DNA from: Mesocentrotus franciscanus
Lineage: Eukaryota > Echinodermata > Echinoidea > Camarodonta > Strongylocentrotidae
Reading direction: 5' to 3'
Length of the DNA stretch: 64,000 bases
Assembly (NCBI GenBank): GCA_037976565.1
Contig: CP137671.1
Span: 26,235,813-26,299,812, forward strand
Below are positions 1 to 10,629 of this stretch, piece after piece. Position 1 is the first letter of the stretch, and the number at the start of each line of letters is the position of its first letter. Below the pieces are notes generated by a model. The model had not been told where the DNA came from and made no database searches. It saw only the letters and a program-made list of their open reading frames with translations. The translations under genes were made by a program, and so were the position numbers.

Positions 1-119
1 AGATTATAACAGGAGAAAAACATAACAAAAACATCAAAATTAAAAAAAAAATTGATAAGGAAGAAAAGATAGGAAACATCAACAAAATATTCATCATTTA
101 TGAGTTCAATAGGTGTTGT

Positions 120-659
120 TTAAAGATACTATGTCCCTTTTGCAGCCAACATCAAATTCTGTAGAACTTTGCAGGAATAATGAATATGTCATGTATGTCC
201 TATCTGTGAAATTTAAACGTTAGCAGTGTCCTAATATTCAAATTATGCAAGGAAACCCGTTTACTTGCTTAAATTTATCCTAAGACACTATTGAGTGACT
301 GACTGGCCTTTTTTCATCTTTGGTAATAACATACATAAAATGAGCTGTAAAGGGTACATGAGCATTTGTCTACATCAATAACCCACTTCTTGTAATGGCC
401 AAAATTAAACTGATTGAATCTTTGCGCAGCATAAAACGTACGACCATTCGGTACAATGGTCTGAAAAATCAGACTATTACTTACTGGCTCTATAGCTCCT
501 AAGTCGATTCGACAACTAATAGTCGTTATTTTCCCACTTAAAGACATTTTCAAGCCCCCCTTTTTTTAGGGAAGTTCTAAATTAGTATCGTCTTTCAAAT
601 GCCGTTGGAATTTAATCTTTTCATTTTTTGGGCCTGCAAATGGGACATAGTACCTTTAA
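120..659 (-). mobile_element. TTAA-flanked MITE, family B (copy 1)
   Basis: About 540 bp bounded by TTAA on both sides. Its termini are inverted copies of TTAAAGRTACTATGTCCC. Further copies lie at 33977-34515 and 47720-48249. The minus strand carries a 79-codon open frame (314-553) that recurs, with a small internal deletion, in the third copy. The element interrupts a LINE: sequence from 661 rightwards encodes a reverse transcriptase C-terminus on the minus strand. TTAA duplication suggests piggyBac-type mobilisation (inference). No transposase is present. Confidence 0.8.
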
Positions 660-660
660 C

Positions 661-1080
661 TAATCGTTCGAACTGTTTTACTGTCTTACTATTCTTGAGA
701 TTAGTTGGGAGGTTATTCCAAATAATTGGTCCATTCTAAAAAAGAATTTTGAGTTGTTGATATGCGGTTTAAAGGAAGGTGGATATTTTGAGCATTTCTA
801 GTATTGTAATTATGAATGGAACAATTCAAAGTAAAATAATCATCATAAATCTTTGGAAGAAGTTTATTAGACAGATGAAACTTGAAAATTGCAGTATTTA
901 AGGTTAATAAATCATGGATAGATAGGACTTGCATTCTTTTTAATAATGGTAGAGTGTGAGACAGATAAAACGAGTGTGTAATAAGGCGAATCCCACGGTT
1001 CTGTAATTTATAGATTCGTTCAATGTTTCTTTTAGAAGTGAGCTAAAGGTACCTTTGAATAAGTAATGGCCATGATAAAG
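661..1080 (-). pseudogene. LINE (CR1/L2/Jockey-like) ORF2 C-terminal fragment
   Basis: Minus-strand translation gives the usual C-terminal signature of non-LTR retrotransposon ORF2. It includes a block HNYNTRNA, then after a short frame break GPIIWNNLPTNLKN, matching the family pattern of SYNTR followed by WNxLP. The 3' part is cut by the MITE ending at 659; the AT-rich sequence at 1-119 probably continues the same element. There is no intact reading frame, so it is a dead copy. Confidence 0.7.
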
Positions 1081-1177
1081 ACATCTTGTACCTTTAAAAC
1101 ATTTTCAGGGTCATGAAATCAAATTATGATGCCATGTAATCGATAAAGTATTAGGATATCACTACAGGGCTACTCAG

Positions 1178-1424
1178 GGGCGGATCCAGCCAGCGGCAAG
1201 GAAGGGGGCCGAAGGGGCCCACTTCGTGCGAAAATTTGAAAACCGTGCCGGCCGATTTCCCGCTCAGTGCGGGGGGTGGGGGTGGTTAGTGACCTCTTTT
1301 TTATGCCATCGAAAATTGAAAATTGAAAAATCGTGCCGGTCGATTTTTCGCCCAGTGGGAGGTGGGGGTAGTGAGCACAATTTTTTTGCCTCCGAAAATT
1401 GCCTCCCTGGATCCGCCACTGGGG
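1178..1424. mobile_element. MITE with GGCGGATCCAG termini
   Basis: The segment opens with GGGGCGGATCCAGCC and closes with the inverse CTGGATCCGCCACTGG. Inside are two direct copies of a roughly 110-bp unit (AAAATTGAAAA.CCGTGCCGGYCGATTTYCCG). Related pieces occur at 6118-6200, 8806-9058, 26244-26518 and 38925-39155. It looks like a short non-autonomous DNA transposon; I cannot assign a superfamily. Confidence 0.6.
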
Positions 1425-1765
1425 CTACTATAAGGGCCATGTATTGACCGGAACATGCATCTCTGGGATGTCCTGCGTGGTTACCTAGTGATCCTTTCTT
1501 TAGGCCTGTAGGGGGTCTTCAAGTTATGATTCTTACAAAAGGTAGTAATTAAGTTCTAAATATAAGGTCCAGAATACTGTACTCGTGCTATATCATGGTT
1601 TTATATGTCAGGGAATATAATACTAATGTTCTTTCACGAACTTGATGTCGTCAACATCACTTGTGAAGGACATCCTGAATTTACTTTAAATTAGCAACCC
1701 ATTCCCCAGAGAGATATACATGTAGCTCCCCTCATGAAGGAGAGTCCCGTCTTATTCACGTTACC
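1425..1765. other. Intergenic DNA, nothing recognised
   Basis: AT-rich sequence between a small MITE and a foldback element. No coding potential, RNA gene or repeat was recognised. Confidence 0.5.
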
Positions 1766-2645
1766 ATATGAAGAGCTTGATTCCAAAAGGAGCTAAATCC
1801 ATATTTTATCAAAATTTAGTTTTGCGTCTTAAAATAATGATTTCGTACATGGGGACAAAATGCACTATATCGCATTCTAAAAATTTCACCAGAAAGTATG
1901 AACATTTTTAGGTACAATATCATGTTTCATTCCAAAAGGAGCTAAATCCAAATCGGTTTCATCCCAAAAGGAGCTAAATCCACTTTGGGTTCTTCTGAGT
2001 AAATTACCTTTTTGTATTTCTCCACTTTCCCTTTAGCCATGTACCTTTATGCTGTTATATATGTTAAAGGTGTCGCCCTGGACCAATAATAAATGATAAG
2101 AAAAAAAATCTACCAGTTATTTCTGATTTTTACTAATTTTTTAGATTTTGTGGATTTAGCTCCTTTCGGAATGAAACATGGATTTAGCTCATTTTGGAAT
2201 GAAACGGATTTAGCTCCTTTTGGAATAAAACTGTGATATGTTGTTTACTTTCTTTTCAAAAGGTTTTTTTAGTTGTGATTTCAATATTATTATTTAAAAG
2301 GAAAGGTTTGCTACTGAATTTGAATAAATTTCAACGACTTTAGTGAGAAAATATTCTAAAGTTTTTAGGTACAATATCATGTTTCATTTCAAAAGGAGCT
2401 AAATCCATGTTTCATTCCAAAAGGAGCTAAATCCACGGGCGAAAAAAATCTTAAAATTTAGTAAAAATCAGAAATAACTGGTAGATTTTTTCTTATCACA
2501 TATTATTGGTCCAGGGTGACACCTTTAACATATATAACAACATGAAGGTACATGGCTAAAGGGAAAGTGGAGAAATACAAAAAGGCGATTTACTCAGAAG
2601 TACCCAAAGTGGATTTAGCTCCTTTTGGAATGAAACTCTTCATAT
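1766..2645. mobile_element. Foldback element with repeated AAAGGAGCTAAATCCA motif
   Basis: Two long inverted arms: left about 1766-2150, right about 2380-2645. Both begin with TATGAAGAG followed by ATTCCAAAAGGAGC. The arms also share an inverted stretch containing CTCCACTTTCCCTTTAGCC and CTACCAGTTATTTCTG. The motif ATTCCAAAAGGAGCTAAATCC is repeated within both arms and again, inverted, at 2155-2230. There is no ORF. The architecture resembles foldback elements, in which tandem motifs fill long terminal inverted repeats. Confidence 0.75.
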
Positions 2646-3930
2646 ACAGCCTGATGAAGTGGAGGCACCAATGAAGAAGCTAGATAATGACTGGGCCTGT
2701 GGCTATGGCTCCATGCCTACTGTACATGGCTACTGCCTACTGGTATTTGGTGCCGACATACAGTTTAACTCATAGATGACATATTGACTAGGCAGCATCA
2801 AACTGTATTAGGTATGGTATCCTCATACTGTTGCAGAAGCCAGAGAAGCCTTCAAATCCCCTTTGAACCCTCAGACTTATTGTTCTAGTGACTTCACTGA
2901 GCACAAAATTGGGACTGGCTGGACAAAGTACTTTCTGCAGAAAACCTGGATAACAGCAGATGTTTTGTTTGGTTAAAGCTGGATTTGTACCAACAGTGCA
3001 AACAGAGTGCAGAAATCCTCAGACTGGATATGAGTCAGGCTTTTTATATGCCTCCAAATCAGAAGAGTCAGCTTGATGGAAGTTCTTGAGACCTTCTGGA
3101 CAAATCAGAACTATGCATCATTCGTATTCTTCTAGAAACATACTAGAAACATATCCAAAAACTACTGCTTCAGACAGGATTTAGCGACCCCTTTAACACC
3201 ACTATCGACACCCAACAATAAGACAGGCTGCCTCCAGTATTATTAATAGTGTACCCTGAAGGAGCGCTTCGTGATCTATGCCGATTTTGCCAACAAAAAA
3301 CATCAGAGATCGTGCAATTCCTCTGGATGTAACGTGTGTGGATGGTGCTGAAGTTGTGAGCACTTTTCCAGTCAGTGGATGGGACAGATTTGGGACAAAT
3401 AAGATTAAACATACATTGATTATATACTACAACTAGATCGGCGACATGGGGTGGGGAGATTGGGAAGGACGAAGAAACTTGGTCTAATTCGTTGAGTGTT
3501 TTGAGATGGTGAGGATGTTGCCCACATCAAGCAGTTGAGCGATAAATTGTTTCATCAGATGAGCACACGTACTGTGGCTGCAGCATCATTACATTAGTAA
3601 TATTCGGCTCTCCAATGCGTTCGAGTCTTACCCCAATACAACCAGAAAAAACGTCAGTAATAGCATCTCCTAGGTATCCGGCGGCCACACTGTATCCCAC
3701 AAAGTGCTTTTAGAATTGGACAGCTCATCAACTTCTGCATTATGGAAGAACGATGGCGACTTTTTGGCAATGTTCTCCAACTTGCGAGAGATATGTAAGC
3801 CTATAGATGAGTATTTCAGGAGGGAGATGGACGTAAAAGCTAGCAAAGAAACCATCGCACCTTCCTACCATAGTTCTTGAAGATGACGTGAAGACCGCAG
3901 GCAGGTAAACGATCAAATTTTGAGCTATTT
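2646..3930. other. Unrecognised, probably decayed repeat
   Basis: No intact ORF. Base composition is richer in GC than the surroundings and short frames appear on both strands. One + strand frame near 3262-3300 reads FVIYADFAN, a weak reminder of family-B DNA polymerases of Polinton elements, but the context does not continue the match. I make no assignment. Confidence 0.3.
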
Positions 3931-4183
3931 GTAGTAAAGCTATATTTAAAAAAGGTTGTTGCCATGGAAACAGAATGTTAAATAAGTTGATATATTTATA
4001 CCCAAAAAAGAAATGCAACTAATAAATACAAAATGTAAAACAAGCATAATAACAAACAATGTCAAAACATACATATCTGTTATATATTACCCTCGGCTAT
4101 CACAATCTGCTCGTTTTGCCATAAAGTTGTTTTGGGATGTTAATTACCATCATGGCCATTACCAATTTAAATTGGTCTATACC

Positions 4184-4572
4184 TAAAGGTATAGACCAGT
4201 TCTGGTCATGCGATTGTACTGTGAAAGAAACGTTGTGGAATCGATCAGAAAAGGTTGATCACCTAGCATATGCATATAAGTATGGATGTGTACTGCAAGG
4301 TTCTGTAATCATCAAAATGATAAGAAATTTGGCCCAGTCTTGGTAAAGTTACACAAAAAGATGAATATGGGACTATATACACGATCGCGATATCTTTCCA
4401 GACCGGATCGATATGATAATTTACCAAATATATCAATTTGTAGGCGGTTTCCCGGCAAAATTTGTATCATCACGTATAAGTCAAAACATATTCTTTCACG
4501 TGATTGGTAATTAAGAGCTTCCATTTCATTTTTTGAGAGGGGGGCGTTTCCAAAACTGGTCTATACCTTTAA
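4184..4572 (+). mobile_element. TTAA-flanked MITE, family A (copy a, degenerate left end)
   Basis: Contains the family interior from GACCAGTTCTGGTCATGCG to GCGTTTCCAAAACTGG, and ends at TTAACCGTGTCC. The same CCTTAACCGTG site occurs unfilled near 5030 and 7420. The left terminus is altered (CCTAAAGGTATAGACCAG). Confidence 0.7.
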
Positions 4573-5110
4573 CCGTGTCCCTATGACTCATGCTCCGGTG
4601 GCAGACAGCACAATGACAATTGATATACAAGTAAAGGAATTTGTCCAGATAAGACATGTCTCATGTCTGGACATGCTCTGTGCTCACTGGAATAACGCAG
4701 TATCGATCATCTGAATTAATTACAATATGCTCACAATGCTGCCCTACGTACTTTTTCAGGAGACAGAAAGTAAAACTAGGCCTATGTTTAAAAAAGGCTG
4801 TTGCCATGGAATCCGAATGTTAAAGAAATTGGTATGTGTATACCAACAAAGACATGTAACTAATCAGTACACAATTTAAAACAAGCATAATAACAAACAA
4901 TGTCAAATGATACATGTACATCTATGTTTAAATATCTATTACCCTCAGCTATCAGAATCTGCTCGTTTTGCTATAAAGTTGTTTTGGAATGTGACTATCA
5001 TGGCCGTTACCAATCTGAATTACCCTTAACCGTGTCCCCATGACTAATGCTCCGGTGACCATTGCCCCGGCCGAGGTCAATATCGTACATTATTAACGGA
5101 ATTTGTAATT

Positions 5111-5505
5111 TTAAAGATAAAGACCAGTTCTGGTCATGCGATTGCATTGTGAAAGAAACGTTATGGAATCGATCAGAAAAGGTTGATCATCTAGCTTATA
5201 AGTATGGATGTGTACTGCAAGGTTCTGTAATCATCAAAATGATAATAAATTTGGCACAGTCTTTGTAAAGTTACAAGCACTGTACACAAAAAGATGAATA
5301 TGGGTCTATATACACGATCGCGATATCTTTCCAGACCGGATCAATATGATAATTTAACAAATATATCAATTTGTAGGCGGTTTCCCGGCAAAATTTGTAT
5401 CATCACGTATAAGTCAAAATATATTCTTTCACGTGATTGGTAATTAAGAGCTTCCATTTCATTTTTTGAGAGGGGGGCGTTTCCAAAACTGGTCTATACC
5501 TTTAA
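5111..5505 (+). mobile_element. TTAA-flanked MITE, family A (copy b)
   Basis: 395 bp from TTAA to TTAA. The left terminus is TTAAAGATAAAGACCAG; the right terminus is the inverse with variation (CTGGTCTATACCTTTAA). It is inserted in the amplified repeat after GGAATTTGTAATT. Confidence 0.85.
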
Positions 5506-5582
5506 CCGTGTCCCCATGACTAATGCTCCGGTGACCATTGCCCCGAGGTCAATATCGTACATTATTAACGGAATTTGTAATT

Positions 5583-5988
5583 TTAAAGATAAAGACCAGT
5601 TCTGGTCATGCGATTGCATTGTGAAAGAAACGTTATGGAATCGATCAGAAAAGGTTGATCATCTAGCTTATAAGTATTGGTGTGTACTGCAAGGTTTTGG
5701 AATCATCAAAATGATAATAAATTTGGCACAGTCTTTGTAAAGTTACAAGCGCTGTACACAGAAAGATGTATATGGGACTACGCGACCACGTGCGCGATAT
5801 CTATTTGGTCCCAATAGATATAATAATTTACCAAATATATCAATTAGTAGGCGGTTTCCCGACTTTCCCGGCAAAATTTGTATCAACACGTATTAGTCAA
5901 AACATATTCTTTCACATGATTGGTAATGAGAGCTTCCATTTCATTTTGTTGAGAGAGGGGCGTTTCCAAAACTGGTCTTTACCTTTAA
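5583..5988 (+). mobile_element. TTAA-flanked MITE, family A (copy c)
   Basis: 406 bp from TTAA to TTAA, with termini TTAAAGATAAAGACCAG and CTGGTCTTTACCTTTAA. Flanks GGAATTTGTAAT and AATATACTTTAAAAAAATG match the unfilled site at 7490-7530, which has a single TTAA. That pair proves insertion at TTAA with a 4-bp duplication. An open frame from 5766 recurs in the copy at 43374-43779. Confidence 0.9.
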
Positions 5989-6099
5989 TAATATACTTTA
6001 AAAAAATGACCCTAACGCTTTCTAAATTATAGCTGTGATAAAATGAAACATCTGGGAGTAGTGTGACCGGAGTAGAGCAAAAAAGTTTTTAAGGGGATA

Positions 6100-6785
6100 G
6101 GTAAAAAAAAAAAAGCCAAAGCCCCCTCCCTTGCCGCCGGCTGGATCCGCCCCTGCCCTCTATTCCCCCCCCCCCCAACGTCCATCCTGGATCCACCTCT
6201 GGGATAGACATTGTTATGAAAATTATCAATAGCACATATACTACTTTGCAAGTTATTGGGTATCTCATGCGAACTTTAACAATTTCCATTGTTTGGCGAT
6301 ATGCGTGTTCATTAAGCAATACCCGTTTTTCCGGGATCAGTTTCATTGCATTGTTCATAGTATGTTTTCTACACCAAACAAATATTTTCAGCCAAAACGT
6401 TGGATCTGAAATGCATAAAAACAATGGTTGACCCCTATAATATAATAATTTCGCACTTTGGGCGCATTTTAACAAAACTTCAAAATTTTGTCTGGAATCC
6501 ATGATTTTAAAAATGGAACTCCATTTCTCTATTAGAGCAATCTATGTTCCTAACTACCGTAATAGCTATGCAGACAATACTCGCTATCTTTATAGTTGTC
6601 TGGCTTTTACGCTGGACTTTAACCCCGGAGAGCTTTTGTGGGGCGTATTGAATAGCATAGTAAGACAAATAAATATCTTCATCGTTATGCATGAACACTA
6701 GATATACACCAGTGGCTGATCCAGAGACAATGGAGCACTTCCTGCTACCCCCACTACCCCTCCCCCAAAAAAGAGAAAGATACAA
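6100..6785. repeat. GGATCC-type MITE fragments and unassigned DNA
   Basis: 6118-6200 carries GCCGGCTGGATCCGCC and, 40 bp on, an inverse CTGGATCCACCTCTGG, as in the family at 1178-1424. 6708-6775 starts AGTGGCTGATCCAGAG and is a truncated relative. Between them (6210-6700) nothing coding is recognised. Confidence 0.45.
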
Positions 6786-6970
6786 ATGGGGAATAGAACA
6801 CTTAAAATATGAATTGATGACGTTGTATTTTTTATTTTTTATTTTTGTTGCTTGATTAATATTAATTTCAATGATTTAAGTTCAAGGTTTTTTAATTTTG
6901 AGATTTGTTGTTCTTACAGATTTCATCTTTTCTCATTGTTTACATAGCAACGACCAGTTTTAGACATGAC
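6786..6970. other. AT-rich spacer
   Basis: T-rich and A-rich runs with no recognised feature. Confidence 0.4.
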
Positions 6971-7502
6971 TCACACTTATAATGAATTGTTTCGGGCTGA
7001 AATCAAGTGAGATATTTGGGTGTCATCTTCGACAGAACAATGACAATGTATATACAAGTAAAAAGAATGTGTCCATATAATTAAGACATGTCTGGACATG
7101 CTCTATACTCTCCGGAATAACGCAGCATCATCTGAATTAATTACAATATACTCACAATGCTGCCCTACGTACTTTTTCAGGAGGCAGAAAGTAAAGCTAT
7201 GTTTAAAAAAGGCTGTTGCCATTGAATCAGAATGTTAAAGAAATTAGATGTAACTAATCAATACAAAATGTAAAACAAGCATAATAATAAACAATGTCAA
7301 ATGGTACAATTGTATATATATGTTTAAATATCTATTACCCTCACCTATCATAATCTGCTCGTTTTGCTATAAAGTTGTTTTGAAATGTGACTATCATGGC
7401 CGTTACCAATCCGAATCGCCCTTAACCGTGGCCCCATGACTAATGTTCCGGTGACCATTGCCCCGAGGTTAATATCGTACATTATTAACAGAATTTGTAA
7501 CT

Positions 7503-7506
7503 TTAA
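7503..7506. other. Empty TTAA target site for MITE family A
   Basis: GGAATTTGTAAC-style flank, one TTAA, then ATATTATACC and the downstream AATGACCC block. It corresponds to the filled site at 5583-5988, where the same flanks surround a 406-bp element with TTAA at both ends. Confidence 0.8.
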
Positions 7507-7713
7507 ATATTATACCTAAAAATGACCCTTACGCTTTCTAAATTATAGCTTTGATAAAATGAAACATCTGGGGGTAATGTAACGGGAGTAAAACAAAATG
7601 TTTCCCAGGGGATAGGTAAAAAAAACCACAGATATATTTAAGAGGTAAAAATGTCAGATGTAAAAAAGCCAGATGTAAAAAATGCCAGAGGTGAAAATTA
7701 AGAAAGTTAGAAA

Positions 7714-7962
7714 TTGGCAGAGGTTAAAAACATATTTTGGTTACCGGAATATAGAGATTTACTGCGCTCCCATAATTACGTCACAAAAAGGTTTCAAGTA
7801 GACACGACTCACTCTTATAATGAATTGCATTTAGGCTGTAATCAAGTGAGATATTTTGGTGTCACCTTGGACAGCTCAATGACAATGGATATACAAGTAA
7901 AAAGAATTTGTCCAGATAAGACATGTCTGAACATGCTCTATGTTCTCTGGAATAACAAATAA
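7714..7962 (+). pseudogene. LINE reverse transcriptase-region fragment
   Basis: An 82-codon frame containing VRYFGVTLDSSMTMDIQVKR. This matches the block after the reverse transcriptase core of CR1/L2/Jockey-type LINEs (pattern YLGVxLDxxLTxxxHI). Sister pieces at about 6985-7190, 4610-4740 and 8205-8340 carry the same motif in decayed frames. No catalytic YADD box is present here, so these are short amplified remnants. Confidence 0.55.
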
Positions 7963-8479
7963 CAAATCAGAATGTTAAAGAAATTGGTATTTGTATACCG
8001 AAAAAGAAATGTAACTAATCAATACAAAATGTTAAACGAGCATAATAACAAACAATGTCAAAAGATACATATCTGTTATCTATAACCTCTTAGCTATCGG
8101 ACTCTGCTCGTTTTGCCATAAAATTGTTTCGGAATGTGACTATCATGGCCGGTACCAATCTGAATTGCCGTATAACCGTGTACCCATGACTCATGCTCCG
8201 GTGACAGCACAATGACAATGGAAATACAAGTAAAAAGATGTTGTCCAGATGAAACATGTCTGGACATGCTCTATGCTCTCTGTAATAACGCAGCATCATC
8301 TGAATTAATTACAAGAATATGCTCACAATGTTGCCCTACGTATTCGTTTAGTGAAAAAGGCAGAAATTTTGACCAAATAAGCGCTTTCTGTTAAAAAAAA
8401 AGAAAAAGAAAAAAGAACTGAATAAAAAGTTATTTTGTTAACATGGAAGGCAAAGCATGACTCTGTACCAGACTTATAA

Positions 8480-8725
8480 AATCGGCACTTATTAGAAAGG
8501 AAAAGGGGGTACGTGTCAAAATTAAAGGGGGCACTTGTCAAAGTACAAGGGGCATTTCTCAGATTTGAAAAGGGGCAATTATCAGAGATAAAGGGGGCAC
8601 TTATCAGTGGTGGAAATGGGCATTTATAAGAATGTGGAACAGGCACCTATTAGAAGGAAAAAGTGGCAATTTCCTATGTGAAAGGGGCAGTTTTCGGGGT
8701 ACTTGAAAATGTAGGGACACTGTTT
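8480..8725 (-). repeat. Degenerate AGTGCCCCTTTT array (short copy)
   Basis: On the minus strand, repeated units of about 25-30 bp read roughly AAGTGCCCCTTT followed by a variable spacer such as CACCTCTGATA. This is the same array family as 12822-13610 and the large copy within 16942-18541. Confidence 0.65.
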
Positions 8726-8805
8726 CCTTGAATTTTTTATTTCGAATTGCATAAACTTGATAGAGTGTATAGCAAATTCTCATCAATGTGACAGCAATCA
8801 GTTGC

Positions 8806-9058
8806 AGATCCAGGGGAGGCACAGGGGCACGTGCCCCACCCCCCGGCAAAAAAAAAAAAATTAGTGCTCACTTACCCACACCACCCCCTCCCCCTCCCCC
8901 AACCCCACTGAGCGAATCTTCGGCCGGCGCGATTTTCCAATTTTTAATTTTCGGGCGCCAAAAAAAAAAATGTGCTCACTACCCGCTTCAAATTTGCGGA
9001 AGAAAAAATGGGTGCCCCCTTTGTGCCCCCGTATAAGAAATCCTGGATCCGCGCCTGG
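8806..9058. mobile_element. MITE with GGATCC-type termini
   Basis: Starts GCAGATCCAGGGGAGG and ends with the inverse CCTGGATCCGCGCCTGG. Two inverted interior blocks carry GCCGGCGCGATT and TTAATTTTCGGGCGCC. Same general family as 1178-1424. Confidence 0.6.
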
Positions 9059-10040
9059 CAATATCATAATTATTGATGCAATCCGCTTGATTTTATAATT
9101 ACATATCTATAAAATGGAAGTGCGAGCGAGCATAGTAAGTAACCTTTGGGGAAATTTGTAATATATTGCCGCCATTTGCTTTAGATTAGGAGTACATGCG
9201 AGCGATCAAAATGAAAAATCTGTTGATTTTAGGATGGGGAATGGTGGAAAATGTGTTGTCACAGCACCTATTGTAAGAATGTCTCTTCTCGTCAGTGACA
9301 AGGGTACATGCTAGTGGAAACGGGGCAATGTTTGGTACTAAACATGAGACAGTCGAGTGCATTGTCTAGAAGACTCTGGATCCAATGGCTCATATCCGTA
9401 AAACATTTACTAAGCCTAGTAGGAAACTAAAATGCTCTCTAGTTGTTCACTAGGCTCTCTTGGGCAATAGTTATTCATAAACGTTTACTAAGTTTTAGTT
9501 TACAACTAGGCCTCATTCACACGGCCTATAATATAATATAACCTGCCATTTATACAATCAATCTCGACGTCTTTACAATGACTTGATTATATGTCATACT
9601 TTGAGTGTATTTCATATATATTATGTTCTAATTTTGTCAATATGTAGAATTCTGTTTGGTGAAATGTGAAACAACTAAACTTGAACTTGAAATTGAACTG
9701 TGACTTACAATGACTCAAATTTGTATAATAATCAAACAACCAGTTAAAATTATAAAATGCTTACTGTTTTTTGTAATGTTGTTTTTAAAAAAAATACAGT
9801 ATCTTCTAAAATTCCAATATTTCTTGACTTAATACCATGGTAACTGCCCAGCGGTCACGTCCATTATCTATTTTTATGGCAAACAGACAAATTATGATAC
9901 CTGGGGGTCCGAGCAAACAGAAAATTATCATTGAAAATCATTATTTATAAATATGCAAATATTTTGTTATTATTTTAAGGTTAAGGTTTACTTATTCCAC
10001 ATTGCTTACAAAAGGTCACTGCCCGTCTTTCCCAAGTGAT
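9059..10040. other. Intergenic, mostly unassigned
   Basis: 9110-9240 carries the GCGAGCGAGCATAGTAAG motif also seen in the AGTGCCCC array elements (13045, 18095). The rest is AT-rich, with no supported gene. Confidence 0.4.
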
Positions 10041-10044
10041 TCAT

Positions 10045-10200
10045 AAACGGCAGTGGCGTAATGAGCAAAACCATTTTTTTTTTTTTTTTTTTTTTTGGGG
10101 GCAAAACCCACATCCCCACCAGGTGGCATAATGAGCAATCGTTTTTTTTTAAGGGGGGCAATGCGTATATTGACGATAACGGTCAAGATGTGGGCCCACA
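10045..10200. repeat. Small repeat with GTGGCGTAATGAGC ends and poly-T runs
   Basis: GGCAGTGGCGTAATGAGC near 10050 and GGTGGCATAATGAGC near 10120 are direct copies separated by T and G runs. Probably a truncated MITE pair. Confidence 0.4.
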
Positions 10201-10629
10201 TCTTACGTTTTAGCTATGGCGTACTTTTTGTTTAATGTTGATTATTCATGAGGCTAGAGAACTTTGCATCTACCCACTATTACAAATTACTTGATTGATT
10301 GCATTAATGATCTTCACACTTTGAGCAATGAGATGATAATCTAATATCCCACTCATTATTAAAGGGCAGTGAATCATCTTAAAGTGAATCATCTCATAGT
10401 GTGGGGGGCACCAACAAAAAGGTCACTTTCTGGAAAAAGGGAAACCTACATAGGGAAACCTCAAAGTGAAAACATGCCATTTTTAGAAATTGGTATATGA
10501 TGATTTCAACGTTTGTTTCTCTCTTGAGACGGTCCAAGATACTGCTTAACCCTAAAACGGCCGGGCTATTTGAGGTCTTAATACGGCCTACGATCTCGGC
10601 CGTGAAACGGCCGATCGCCGCGAAAATTT

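Larger units (their letters stand above)
3930..8350 (+). repeat. Locally amplified repeat block
   Basis: A unit containing TAAAAAAGGCTGTTGCCATGG, then AAACAAGCATAATAACAAACA, then CTGCTCGTTTTGC, then CCGTGTCCCCATGACT recurs at about 3940-4183, 4780-5110, 7195-7510 and 7970-8200. LINE-derived pieces with a CAATGACAATGGATATACA motif recur at about 4610, 7040, 7880 and 8210. A shorter tandem duplication (about 470 bp) makes 5030-5505 and 5503-5990 near copies, each carrying a TTAA-flanked MITE. The block grew by segmental duplication after MITE insertion at some sites. Confidence 0.7.

Noticed and set aside
3170..3412. FVIYADFAN motif suggesting a Polinton-type DNA polymerase remnant
   Set aside because: Only about nine residues match and the surrounding frame has stops and no further polymerase motifs.
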